A DNA stretch of 64,000 nt from Sitta carolinensis (lineage: Eukaryota; Chordata; Aves; Passeriformes; Sittidae): assembly GCA_032173965.1 (NCBI GenBank), contig CM063284.1, positions 112,132,410 to 112,196,409 on the forward strand. The letters run 5' to 3'. Both the position numbers and the translations under genes were made by a program. Under the pieces are notes generated by a model, which did no database searches, was not told where the DNA came from, and worked only from the letters and a program-made list of their open reading frames with translations. Below are positions 49,445 to 62,629 of this stretch, piece by piece; the first letter of the stretch is position 1; every line of letters starts with the position of its first letter.

Positions 49445-52400
49445 TTCTGTCTCCTGTTCAAGCTTTCCTTTGTATGTGGTGTATTTGAGCAAGGAGGGCA
49501 GGAGTGTGAAATGAAATGTCTTCACTTTGCATCAACAAGTTCAGATAATTTTAGCGGCTGGAAGTTGTATATAAGGGAAACAGTATTAAAGTTCTAAAAT
49601 GTTTAGTACATTGCAGGCTAAAAGCAACATCTTTAAAGGCATCCAGAAATGAACTGGAAATGAAACTGTTGGCAGTAGAGTAAAACATTCTCCTTGATAT
49701 GCAAAAGAACAGCCATGTTTTAGGCCTTGTGAAATAGATGGTGAAGGTCTACAGGCTCCAGGAGCAGGTTTTAAAAATTCATGTTGGAAGGAGAAAAATA
49801 TGCTTCACATAGCAGTAATTGCATCTGAAAAACTAACTGTTGTTTCTTTACTAAATGGAAATACACCTTATCATAGGATACTGAAATGAATCATAAATCA
49901 AGAAATTGTGTTGCAAGTGAAAACTCAGCCCCTTGAAGGTTTGAATTGATTCAGAAACAATATTTCACTCAACAATTTTACAAGAAATCCTCTTCATAAT
50001 GAACAAAGGCGCAAATATGTGAAGCCTGAATACTAAGTGATGCATCTATCCACCCATCAAGGCAGCCAACATAACTGCTCTTCTGGATGGTAACAGTGTC
50101 TGGCCCTGGATGGGACAAGTCTCAGGCAACAATGTCCATTCCATCTGCAGCCTTCACCAGACAGGAATGAGCTGACAGTCTTTGCTGCCTTTTCCAATGA
50201 AATAGAGCTGTAGAGATGAATGTCAGTTGCCTAACTCCCACAGCTGGTGACAAAGATCAGATGGGACAAGTTGCAAAAATAGAGATTATTTAGAAGGCTG
50301 AAGTGCCTGGCAAACTCTTGTCTATTAGAGATATTCCAGAGCTTTAAAATTCAAAAGTCTCAATTTTTTGAGAGAGAATGAGACAAACTGATAATGATAC
50401 AGGACAGATTTGTTCTCATGACAACAGTCCAATGGAAATGGAAAAGGAAATTAACCCATTCTTCTCATGAAGGGAAGATTGAATCAGTGGATTAACTTCT
50501 AAATGCTGAAACTTTGAAGTAAACCAAATTTAACTGGAAAGGGAAGTAAGGTGAACATGCATTCGTTTATACACTTCACACATTCTTTTTGAGGTGTTTA
50601 TGATATGCTGTTTTGAAACAGTAATGGCATGCTATTTTTAATATGTTGATTTTTTGTAATAATTGTAGCAATTGGAAAAATCTTTAATGTTTTTTCCATT
50701 TTCATAAAGAGTTCATTAAAATGCCTTTTATACAGTTATACCCCTGCCCAGTTGCTTTGTTCTTTACACGACAGGTTTCCCCACTATTTCTCCTCTGACA
50801 GAATCTGCCATGTAACTATTTTGTACTTAGGAAGTGAGATACTAAAAATTTGGTTTCCATCCTTCTTAGATAATTAGATCTCCAGGTCACATTTTGCAGC
50901 ACTGATATTTTTTCTATTGCTTATTTCTACTAGATATCAAAGCTCCTTTTTAATTTACTGATCCTAGCTTAAATTTCTCTTTTTTCTTGTCTTTGTTGTT
51001 GTTCCTAATGAGCTTGATGCCACTAAGATTAAAAGGGACTTAAAAAAACAAGCTGTAAAACAGCTTTGATCTCCTAAGGTGAAGCATATTTTTGTGCAAG
51101 ACTTTTTCCTCTGAGGCATGTTAAGAGTTGAATTGATCTGGGGAGAAAAGAAAAAAGAAAACAGGTGGGTGAGAAAATGAAGAGGAAGAAAATGTGTAAG
51201 CCTTTAATAAAAATTAGACCTGCTTACTTTCAGCTTGCGTTAAGCTCTTTCCTACATTTTATTTAAAACATAAAGAATTCAGACCTCCATTGTTCCAAAT
51301 TCATTGAAGAAAAGAAGCTATTTTTCCTGAGAAATTGAATAAGAATTTGACAAGCCAAAGCTTTTTTCCCCTTTGATATATGAAAATGTTCCTTTAATTG
51401 GGCTATGCTCAAGATTGCATATTAATTAAAAACAAAAAGAAAGGAAAGAAATCTACCTTGGATACAATCCAATCCATTGGATACTGATCCAAACAATTTC
51501 CTGGTTTGTTAGAGACTAGTTAAGATATTTAAACTGTTTAAACATTCTTAACACCACATAACAACCTAAACCTAAGAATGGAATAAACCATTCTAGTGGT
51601 TGTATACACATGGACTAAGATTAGTTTCTATCCTAAAGAGCTTACTACCAAAATTTAGCCAAGGACCCGAAGGCAACATCAAACAAAAAATCCTAAGTGA
51701 TAAACTGGCAAGGTCAGTGAACTACAAGGTTTTGTATAAACAGTAACTTGAGTCACAATATGCCAGTTTCAAAGTCGTTGCCAGTTGATCTGTTTCAGCT
51801 TTGTGAAAAAACAAGATTTGAGAAAGGGTTTTTTTAAAAGTCATTGCTTGTTTTTCCTAAGGACCCTGGGGAAAGAGGGACTGTTGGGTTCTTTGCTTAC
51901 TTGCTTGCTTTACATTCTCAGAAATTCTTCTCCTGTGTGGAAGATGAGAATTTTTACATGCTTAAAAGGACAGAAAGACTTGGGATTATCTTCATCATTT
52001 ATTACAAACTTAATTTCTCTGTTGGTTGGAATTTATAAAGGCTCAAATGGAATTAGGCATCTGACTGTCCTTTGTGCCATTGAAAAACTCACCCTAAATA
52101 TAATTTAGTGCATACCAATTAATATTTCTCAGTTTGGTTTAGATTTTAGACTTTGTTTTGTCTTTTGCTTTAGACATAAAATTGTTTTAGGAGGGAAGGG
52201 CTGTTAGTTTTCTCAATCTTTTTCTCTTTTTTCAGAGATTAAAACAATATTTTTAATTTCTTAGAGAAGATAAAGATTTTTGGTTTAGCTCTGCTGCAAA
52301 TAGTACTGCGCATTGTATTTTCCTCCTCAAAGAGAATCTATGTGTTTGCAAAATTTGGACCTGGCAAGTTAACATAAGATCAGCGCCCCTGACAGTGAAA

Positions 52401-53718
52401 GGGAAATTCATTAACAGATTGTACTTAGACCTAGTAACAATTGGGGTTTATGTTTATCTCATTGTCTCTTACTAGAGTACAGTTTTCCTGCTATTTTCAC
52501 ATGGCACAGTCCTTGAAAAGTTTCAACATCCTCTAAACTTAGATTGGAAAATTGCGTAAGCTTGACCAACTCTAATGATTCATAAGATTGCTCATATTGT
52601 AATAAAATAAGTTCTGATACATTTCCGGAAAGAAAAAAGTCAATGACAGACACAAACCAATGTACAATTGCATTACTGGTCTTTGTGGTTGTAGAGCCTA
52701 AAAACAAGCCTGAAAAACAAGAGAAGTTCACCTCTCAAAGCTGTTCCTTCTTAAAATTACAGGTCTGAGAAGACATGACACTCCAATGCCCAGATCTGAT
52801 ATTGATGAATTGCTTATTGACCTCAGTACCCTCTCAATGCCTTCTGGATGAGGCAAGTAAAAATGAGGTAGATGACTGACAAGGACCATCTTCTTCTATT
52901 ATTGAGCAAACATGGAAGAAGTCTCACCATTTGTCAGAAAGATATGTAATTGGAATAGTTGGAAACTGGTGTACACTACCCACTGAGAGGAGAATAAAGA
53001 CTCTTGCTTTTCCTTCTCTAAGGTGCACTAACAGGGGTCTCAGGAAATTTATTTGTTTGGAAAAGCTGCTGATTCTGTAATTCCTCTGGAAGAACTGTCT
53101 GTCCATGCAGTGTTCAGCTGGACTCATGCCATCTCCGCTTCCCTTATTAAAATAAGCTTGTTATGAGCAGAGATTTAAAAGAATGTGAAAACCAAGTTAG
53201 AGAAAGGATCAGACAACTTATTAGAGACAAGAACACAGATCCAGATTATGTCAGAGCCTGATGGATTTTCACATGTAAAATTCTGCAAATGTGACGCTTT
53301 GCTGAGATTGTCTTATCTGAGAAATGCTCATTTATCAAAGAGATAGGCAGATACATTTTAGCTCTATAGCTGAATAAGCTTTTGTTTATCTCTCCTAATT
53401 CAAATAAAAGCATAATTTAAAGATGAATCAAGCAAATACATAGAGGAGCTTTTATGCAACTTCCGAACCACAATTTAATTTTATAACAACCAGCAGAGAG
53501 CAGTCCTACTTTGCAGTTAGAATGTGATCACATTACATTCTTGAAAGCTTTTTCAGCAGAAACTTAGCAACATTTTATCTAGACCTTTTCAAATATCTGT
53601 CTTTATAAAAGTTACAATCTTATGCCAGTCATGAACTTTTAGTAATTCTCTTCTGAAATTAATCAGAAGTTACTGGAAATATTCTGACAAATAGGGGGAG
53701 GAAGATTTATTTCTGTTC

Positions 53719-53840
53719 TGTCCTGGTTTAGGACATGTTCGTAGAATTCTTTTCACTTAACCAATAAATTCAAATTTTCTCCTTATTAACTTAAATGTTG
53801 TATTAATTTGCTGTAGGAAGAAAAAAACAAACAACTCACT
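53719..53840 (+). mobile_element. Possible LTR 5' end fragment
   Basis: TGTCCTGGTTTAGGACA at 53719-53735 has short inverted arms (TGTCCT and AGGACA). It shares its first 11 bases with the 5' end of the solo LTR at 56426-57756. From memory, this start is frequent in passerine ERV LTRs. The following sequence fades into AT-rich DNA and I cannot place a 3' end, so the right boundary is arbitrary. Confidence 0.35.
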
Positions 53841-56425
53841 TGTCAATTGGAATTAAGCAGTAAATAAGTTCAACATATCGCATATATGCTTTCAAACACT
53901 CCTAGTGCTGTAAATTTCTTATTTCCCCCTCTGTTTGGATGCAATGAGAACATTTGAAGCTACATCATGAAATTGACAGTCTTATAACTGGTGGAAGATG
54001 AAAAGAAAGATTTTTTTTAAAAAAGAGAGAGAATTCATGGCAAACTCTTCGCCTTCATTCTTGCATCTTATTGTAGTGAAGGCAGGTATGAATGATCAGA
54101 GATCCATGTAGCAATGTAGCTTTTTTGGGATATCTTTGTCCAGAATGTTATGGATTATCTGGGCAAAATTGTAAAAGGTGAAGACCAGCAGGTGCGATCT
54201 GCCCAGAATCCTGCATACAGAATCTAACTCTGAAGTAGTACTAGTATAAACAGGCATGGATAACAGGTTGCCAATCTGTCTGAACAGATAAAAAGCACTA
54301 TATGTACTTAAATCCAAAAGGAAATAGTGTTATTAATCATATCTATTTCTTGGGAGGCAAAATTCCCAGCTGCACATTGGATACTTATAATTTTTTCTTC
54401 TTATTTCTTTTTGGTTTTTTTACTTCTCTCCTGAAAAAGTTGAACAATAGATTTTTTGAAGAATGCATTGGATTTTTTTCATTTTTCCCAGAATATTTTA
54501 AAAACATTTGTATGGTCATTGACTTGCCATCATATTTATGTTTCATAGGACTCTTTAACTGTCATGATTATTTTCTTCTTGGCCCATCCCAAGGTACTTA
54601 GGAGATTTTTTTTATCCTAAAAGAGTATCTAAGAATACCATGATTATTTTACGCATTCTTAGTGACAATGTAATTGACTAAAAAAGAAAAAGGATGAAAT
54701 ATCAAGCTTTTGTTTCAGCTCTTTATCTGACTTCTGACTGTGAATGAGCAATGGAAAATCCTTTAGTCACAAAGGGAGTTATCCTAAGTAGGCTGAAATC
54801 ATCTTTACCACTTGTCACATTCAAATCTGTGACTTCAGCATTCACATCTGTGCTCTGAGCACACCAGAAATCTAGGGATTTCTAACTCTTTAGCTTCTCC
54901 TTAAAATTGTATATTTGGTAATTTGTGACATCCAGAGCACCAAAAAGGAATATATGGATGATCACATCGATTTTCAGAATTCACATAGATTCTAAAGATA
55001 ATCCCAAAGGATTTTCAAACTAGGAAGTAACTAGATGGTATCCCCACTGTAAGAGGAATGTTAAACTGAAGGCTGTACTGTAAGTCATGCCTCCTATTGG
55101 CTTAGCTAATACAGACTTGGAGATCTCTGAGTTCGGGTCAGAAGTCTTTTTCTGCACCTGGTTATAAGTTAAGTCTTCAGCAAAGGCATGCTTTCACAGC
55201 TGAATCTTGCAGGCAGTAAATGTATGGTTTTAGCATGTTTGCCATTACTAATGGATGTTTTCTTTGGGTTCTACTTACATACTCTATGGAGCTTTGTATG
55301 AATTACTATTAAGCCTGTAACATTTTGCTTTTATATCATTGTGTGGTTGCCAGTAAATTTTAATATCTTATTAAGCATAAAGCTTCCTTAAGAATTGAAA
55401 AGTGCTTCAGGGAGTTGTATGTTTCCATGTAATAGCATCACTTTTTTTGTCCTCTTAACTTGGTACACAGTGCTAAATAATGAAGGTTGGAAAAGTGAAA
55501 AAGGAATTGTATTTGTTAACGCACAATAGGCATGTCTAAGAAAACTGCCAATACCCTTTAAACAGAGAATAAGCAAACAAGGTATTTCCATGTAAGTGGT
55601 TCATTAAAACTATCAATGGTAAAGTCTTGATAACAGTTAAAAAACCCCAAAGCAACAGTGAAGTACTTCAAAGAGAAACATATTACATTTGAGTTAGATG
55701 TTTATTGCCTGACAGTATGTGATGTTCAACTAGATACATCAAAGCTCTGAACAGAGCAACTGCTAAATAATTTGCCATGTGATCTGTTATGTGTGTGGTC
55801 TGACTGATAAAAGGTTGTGGAATTCTCTTTTTTTTTATTTTAAATTATCTCTGATACATTGATGCCATTATTTTTTGGGGGTGAATATAGACATATATAA
55901 TGCAGTTCTGTATTGCACTGTGAAATTAAATATAAGTAATGATAGCAGCAGAAACACATTTGTGCAGAGACAGGGTAAGCCAAGGTCAGTTGTAGTCACT
56001 GCCCTGCAGTTGCAAACCTTTTAAGAAAGGGAATGGATCAAGCAAGATGATGAGTCATAAAGCTGTAAGGAAAGGAAGAAAAAAAAGGAAAAATAAAAAC
56101 ATCCTCAGGGATATAGCTTGCTGCTACAAGCTTATCAGTGAAATTTAAGCTGCATTCTGTGCCTGACCTGGGTGTTACATTGGATTGCACTTTCTTTGCC
56201 AACAAAGTGAGCATGAAGGCCTTACAGATGACTTTTTCAAATGTCCAAAATGTTCTGCAGACATAAAACAAATGAGATTTGTCCTCCTGACACATCTGCT
56301 GTAACCATGAGTCTACAGTTTTGATGATCCTACTTTTGTTGTAAAAAAAAAATATAATTCACAGCAAGACCATTAACTTAATCATATCTAAGAACGTGAA
56401 ATGTGACAATTTCTATTTAAGCTGA
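53841..56425. other. AT-rich non-coding DNA
   Basis: About 2.6 kb of unique AT-rich sequence. I see no gene, transposon or structured repeat in it. Confidence 0.55.
56421..56425. other. Target site duplication, left copy (GCTGA)
   Basis: GCTGA directly precedes the LTR and matches GCTGA at 57757-57761 directly after it. A 5-base duplication is the mark left by integration. Confidence 0.85.
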
Positions 56426-57756
56426 TGTTTTGGTTTGATTTTGCCAATTTCAAAGTTTCCAATCAAGAGCAAAGCAGGCTTAAGCTTAAAACTAATAAGA
56501 CTTTATTAACTAACACCAAAAAAAAAAAAAGAAAAATAACAAGAATGAGGATGAAACCTTCAAAACACTCTTCCTCCCTTCTTTTCTCTTAACTGACAAT
56601 GTAAAGAAAACAACACTCAGAAATCTCAGTCAGTTTTCCATCTCTAAAGCAGTCTTTCTTCAGTTAGGGAGGGAAGGACCTCTCCTTCGCTATGGTCAAT
56701 TTCTCCACAAGAAAACAGTTCTCTTGTAGATCCATTCTTCATGAACAGAAACTGCTGGGAAACATTTGTGTTCATGAAACTCCTCCCATGTTCACAGTTG
56801 TGTCTCTGGGCCACATCGATGTATGGGGTCTTATTTTAAAGATAACTGTTCAAAACAAAGATTGTCTTTGGGACCACCTTCACCTCCAAGGAACAGAGAT
56901 TCACTTATTCTTTGAGGGCAAAGACTCTTTATCACTTCATCTCTCTGTTCAACTTCTCATGAAATCAACAGTCCTCTCAACATTTCACTCCTTTGCTCAG
57001 GTCTACAATTTGAACTCTTTTATCTCCCCCATACTTCTTTATGGTTTAAAGGAAACATTTAAATATGTTATCACCAACTACCATAGCTTTGAAGAGTCAT
57101 TTACAGCTCAAAAGCAACTTACTCCTTCCACCTGGACTTTCACTCTTTCTTGACTGACTTTGATACTTCATGTGGTCTTTACACATCTGCATTCTGATTT
57201 TCTCTCACTGGAGAGAGGATGGAGGCTTTCCAGGTCCCATCTGTGCACTGATGCACTGAAAGAGTCAACAAGAGACACTGTCTGTTGCAGTCCATGGTGT
57301 CACATTTCAAAGCCGGGCTGGGTGGGGGCAGCTCTCAGAGGGTCCAGACCCAAAGGCAATTGCTCACTGGTCGCCTGCAGCCAGGAGGGAGAGTTGGACA
57401 GATTCCCCAAAATCCTTTTCCACCCCTCGGTCTCATCAGGTGTTCCATCCTCCCTCATCGTGCCTCCCCCCTCTCTGCCCAGGCTCCCAGAGGCAGGTTC
57501 AGCTGGGGCCAGCAGCAGAGCAGACTCTGTGCCGCAGATGTTCCCAAATCAGCTGAGCCTGCCTGGCCCGAGGGGCCTCCCCCTGCCCAGGGCCGAGAGA
57601 GGGCAGAGGTGTGTGCTCTGACAGCCGGGAGGAAAGAGACATTCCCGGGCTGCTTTCAAAGGGAATAAGAACCAGAAAATGCTTTCCCATTGGTCCAATA
57701 AAATGCCAATCTCAAACCCAGCCAGCTCACTTCCCTGGGCTGGTCAAACCAGGACA
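56426..57756 (-). mobile_element. Solo LTR of an endogenous retrovirus, ~1.33 kb
   Basis: Read on the minus strand, the element starts TGTCCTGGTTTGACCAGCCC and ends CAAAATCAAACCAAAACA, giving TG...CA ends. Both sides are flanked by the same pentamer, GCTGA. Three CCAAT boxes (57689-57710) lie just inside its 5' end, the 57290-57650 part is GC- and CpG-rich, and an AATAAA signal lies about 75 bases from its 3' end. No pol or env sequence adjoins it, so recombination between two LTRs probably removed the body. A 5-bp duplication fits ERVL or some ERV1 elements. From memory the end sequences resemble passerine LTR families, but I cannot name the subfamily. The two 153-codon plus-strand frames inside are antisense to the element and not genes. 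Confidence 0.88.
56502..56507 (-). promoter_or_regulatory. LTR polyadenylation signal AATAAA
   Basis: The plus strand reads TTTATT, which is AATAAA in LTR orientation, about 75 bases from the LTR 3' end as expected for R/U5. Confidence 0.55.
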
Positions 57757-57761
57757 GCTGA
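57757..57761. other. Target site duplication, right copy (GCTGA)
   Basis: GCTGA directly follows the LTR and repeats the pentamer at 56421-56425. Confidence 0.85.
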
Positions 57762-59451
57762 TCAGAGAAACGTGCTCCACATTACTGTAATATCTGTGAT
57801 GCTGCTCTACTGTAGAAGGGCAGCTGCACGACAGGAGATGTTTGGTTTCCCAGTTGTTTGGACTTGTGGTCATTTAATTATCATTCAAAATTTAAGTTAT
57901 TTTAACACTCCTAACATTTTCTGATGATGATTTCTGTAACCTTAGTGTAAAGATCTGTACATTTAAGATTTCTCTAGTGTAATAAGGCAAGCAGTATCTG
58001 TAATAGGTCAGAAATGACTTTGCGTGGGTGTGCCTTACATTGTTGAATATGTTTCTGTTTTTAGGTACTTTGTATCTCTGGGGAAATCTTTTTATTTGGA
58101 TGTGAAGGACTTTTTGAAAATTCTACAATACACATAATTTTAATCGTTACTGTTGCTTAGTTGTAATTTGATCAACTTTTTAGTGAAAAGAAACTCTCAT
58201 AATGATCTCTAAGATGGTTCTCTAAGAACCATTGGAGAAGGTCAATTAAATCAGAAGTTGGCTGAAAAAAGTAAACAGGAAGATGATTTCCTCAGATTCA
58301 CTGACAGGCAATCTGAGTGCACCATATCCCTCTGACTCAATTACTCTGTGGTACCAGGTGTTTACAGCAAGGCAGAAAATCCTTTGATATTGATGGGGGT
58401 GAAGAAGTGAAGTTTTTCCTTGACTTCTAATTTTAAATTTTTGAAGAAAATTTTAAGACTTCACTTCTCCATGATTGTTCTATGAGATGGGAATTGATTT
58501 TCTGAAGAACTTTGACCCTACAAGTATTAAACTTCATGGAAAATCTCTTGCATGTCCATGGCAATTTAAGTCCATACATTCCAGGGTGACAAAAGGACAT
58601 GTAGCTTTGCTTAATACTTTTTTCTTACTATTCACATTAAAATTACCAAAATTCTGCAACTTGGTAATTTTTTTTTTCTCTTTATCCTTCCTTTTTCCAA
58701 ATTTTCATAGTTTTCTTTAAATTATCTCCTGGATCTGGAAATTCTTGTACCTGAATCAGAATGCTTTTGAAAACAGAAGGATTGATTATGTCAAATGCAA
58801 TGGTAAATAAATGCTTTCTTCACAATAAATGAAGCCTCTGGGAAAGGATTATAATGCTAATGGAAGTGGCCCCCATGGAGTGCTGGAAGTGAGAAGGATT
58901 TCAGTGTTTTTTTTAACAGCCATGAGACAAGTGGCTTTAAGTGCTGAGACAGCCATGTTGAAACAATATGAATCAGTAGCTCACAATACACATCTGTATT
59001 TTCTGTTTTTTTAATTCTGTAGAATGATAGTTATCCAGCTAAAGAAAACTGCATTAAAATTATATGAAAAGTCTCTGGACACAACCCTCTCAAATTTAGC
59101 TGTCTAAACTGTACATATCTAGACTAAGACTAGTTACTTGTCTTAGTTACTTATTTAGTCAAATGAAATATGCATACTCTTTCAGAGGGCAGTTCCTCTC
59201 ATCTGTCTGCGGACATCAGATGAACGGTTTAGACTGAATGCCTACTATTTAGATATCTCAAGTTTGTCTAAGTAAATTCAACTATTTTTATACAATGATG
59301 AAAGGAGAGGGAAAACAGGGGGCCCATGACTTAGCTCCACAATGTGTGCAGTTTTATGGAGACTGAGATGCGTAAGTTAGGATGAAAACCAAAACCATCA
59401 TACCATTGATTATGATATACATCCCTGAAGAGTGATTATTCTTTTATTGTT

Positions 59452-59453
<2 letters not shown>

Positions 59454-59483
<30 letters not shown>
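59454..59483. repeat. Poly(T) run, 30 bases
   Basis: A pure T homopolymer followed by ATTATTA. No retroposon body is visible on either side. Confidence 0.96.
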
Positions 59484-59485
<2 letters not shown>

Positions 59486-61476
59486 TATTAGAAAAATTAC
59501 TTATGCAAAGGCATAGTAAAAGGCATATTTATGCCCAGGAAATGTTTTATAAATGAATAAACAAACTGTATCACATAGCTAAGTTCTGCACATGTGAGTG
59601 GATTAATTGTTTTCCTGGCGTTCTTACATAGAAAGTTTGGTGCTGTTTTTTTTTTTTTTTTTCCTAAAGAAAAGAATGCCTGTATCCAGGTAGACTGATC
59701 ATCTTGCACATACATTGATGTGTTACAGGGCACAGGGATATTCAGAATCAGGCTTTCTAGTGACCAGGAAAGTATTAATATGCATAAAAGTTTTCTGTTG
59801 AATCCTTTCTCATGACTCTGTTTTGAATGTCACTTATACAACTTCAGATGTAAACTCCGTGCACGTATTTGATCCAAATGTTGGAGGCACAAAATAAAGG
59901 TTCTGCAACCCCTTCTTCCCACTATGAATGCAAGGACTCTTACTACATATCAAAATTAGTGCAAAAATCTAAGAGGGAAAAAAACCCCAAACAGCATAGA
60001 AGTTAAAGAACAAGAAGTGACCATAGCCTAAAGAGTATGAAAACAGACTTCCTACTACTGCTCAACTTTCTCTCAAGTAACAAGCAGTTGCTTCTTTCTC
60101 AATATACTTTTGATTATGGCAACATGAACATAAAATTCTACTTTGAAATATGAAGCTGTAACTGGACCCAAAGAAATACTCAAATCACTCCTTCCTATTA
60201 TATTTTGAACAGAATTTGAGCACACAACTCAAACACTAAATTTTTACAAGAGATACTTGCTTACAAAGCAGTTTTCCTAAAGGCTTGTGCTTTCTTCTTG
60301 AGGCAGCACAGATCAATCTGACTAACAAAACTTTTTCTGAATTTGAGAAATGCAGCATAATATCTTTAGATTTTTTTAAAAAGCATTTGATAATGTAAAT
60401 CACAGTGTACTATCAAGTAAATAGACAGTGCAGGGTGGTCATGGGCAATATTTAAGCTGGATGAGTTCCCTGTAATGGAAAATTGCAGACCATTGCCAGG
60501 AATGCAACAAACTCCTTGGAGGCATTTTAAGAGGGAGTGAACAACCATGATACTACTCACAGAAGGAAAATATGCTTTTTGGTATATCTTCTCTCTCACC
60601 TGTTGACTCTGATGTTAGGAAAATTCCACTAAGAGCCTTTAGCATTGACTTTATCACCTGAAAACATTTGTCTTTAGAAAAAAACAAAATCTGTTGTGAA
60701 CCTTTAGTTTTGTTATTCTGTATGGAGCGAGCATGAATTCCCATATACTAAAACAAACATATTAATCAAACTTTATTTTGTGACTAATGCTGAAGAGCCA
60801 TTCAACAAGAAGCTCTAGCATTTCACAGGTAAAGTGTAGCCTTTATCACAGATGGCTACTTTTGCACTAGGTAGTTTAAGTACTTGAAGTTTACTGTAAA
60901 ACATGACTATCACAAAGGTTTTATATCACCTAATTAACAGTGAAAAGAGAGAGAAATGGATGTCAGGATGGTGCAAAGTCATTCAGGCTTCTGTTTATTG
61001 TGGGTATCCATGAAAGCAGATCCCTCTAGTAGCTGGTAGTAGAAAGAGATTTTTATTGTGCCTTTCTTGTCACCATATTTCTAGTTGTTATAAACTCTTT
61101 CTGCTTCCTTTCTCAGATGTCTGTGTCCTAAATCAATTTCTTTTGGACTTGCTCCTCTCATTTTTTTCCTGTACCCACAAACAATGAAGTCCCTTCTTGA
61201 GGAGTTGTTTCACCTTTATGTCACTGTACTTTGGGTGGGTGAAGTTATCTTCATTTTCACCATAGGCCCGCATGGCAATTAATGTCACACTTTAGACTTA
61301 GATCTTTTTCCCGTAAAATAAAATGTAGTAAAGATTATTTTTTGGTATGCAAACATCTCTCATCATAACATTCTGAAGAGTCCAGTGTGCTGTAACTGCT
61401 TCAACAAAAAATTATAATGTATCCATGGCCAAACTTTGACTAAGAAATTTGTAAGTTTCTGTTTTTGAAACACTGC

Positions 61477-61504
61477 TCACCTGAGAATAATCACCTGAGA
61501 ATAA
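61477..61504. repeat. 14-bp perfect tandem duplication
   Basis: TCACCTGAGAATAA occurs twice, head to tail, with no mismatch. Confidence 0.96.
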
Positions 61505-61617
61505 TAATTCACAATTCTTCCAGATTGTGAATACTGAGTTGGTAAGAGAATCTGGCCTTTATTGGTTTAATTTTAGCATTCAACATACAAAAAATTATGC
61601 CTTCTCTACATGAGATT

Positions 61618-61637
61618 TAATAAATAAATAAATAAAA
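61618..61637. repeat. (TAAA)n microsatellite
   Basis: About five TAAA units. Confidence 0.93.
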
Positions 61638-62629
61638 TTCAATTTGGCATGCCAGCAATATAATTATTAAATCAAAGAGCTGATTTCCTGTCTATATATA
61701 TGCATGAAAAGTTCTAAATTCAATTACTGCTTGAATCTCTGTTTTGGTAAGTTGTATCTCAAAAGGGTTGGAAATGCTTTTCAAAGTTATCTGAATTCAG
61801 ATCTACAAAACAATTTCTCCTTATCTGACTTCTTCTCAGTATTTAAGTCACAGTTAAAATGGCTAAAGGCTAAATATTGCTTATTAGAATGATAAAATTA
61901 AAATGTTTCTAATTGATGATATTTGAAATTTCCTATGAATTAAAAATGGAATGGACTTTTGAATTTTGGATCTAATTCAAGTCAGAGTAGGTGTATTTTT
62001 TTCTGTGCTGCATCTAATTCTATTCATAACTTTATATTAACAACTGAAGTTCTTTTATCAATTGAACTCTCATCCTTGTTTTGTAATGTAAATGAAATGT
62101 AAATTAAATGTTTTAATTGATTTTTAGGTCCATTTCATTAGTTAATCACATACTAAAAAACCATGCCAAAATCACCTTTGGCACATGGATAAACCAGATA
62201 TCACCACCCACAGTCATCCACTTATTCTGTCCTTTGAACACAGTAAAAATTCAGAGAATTGAGAACTGATATTTTGTGTAAACTCAATCTGCTTGTAACC
62301 AAGTAATTTTTAGGATAAATACCTGTATCTAATGATGTAGACATGTATTGCAATTCAACCTTTGTAAAATTGGTTTCTTACTTGCTTACACATTTTTCTT
62401 AGTTGTGTTGTCTATAATAAATTTCCCAAGGTTCAGTTATTCTGTGATACAATGGTAATTGAAATTACTCTCTAGCATATGACTAACATCGACTGCTGGT
62501 GCTCATTTTATATTTATGAAAGGACTCTTGATGCACCCTTCTCCACCCTACACATTATTGTGTATATCTTATTTGCTGACAGCATAATAAAGATAGAATA
62601 TTGTAAGAGGCAAATTAACTACCTGTGGG

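Larger units (their letters stand above)
47453..53718. other. AT-rich non-coding DNA
   Basis: About 6.3 kb without a supportable gene. A stretch at about 48100-48600 contains an X-box-like site and other factor-binding motifs. A 13-bp tandem duplication lies at 49419. The block at 50040-50270 is GC-richer but unrecognised. Remaining frames, up to 107 codons, are hydrophobic chance translations. Confidence 0.55.

Noticed and set aside
56692..57621. Two consecutive 153-codon plus-strand frames
   Set aside because: Both lie inside the minus-strand solo LTR, antisense to it, with no domain recognised.
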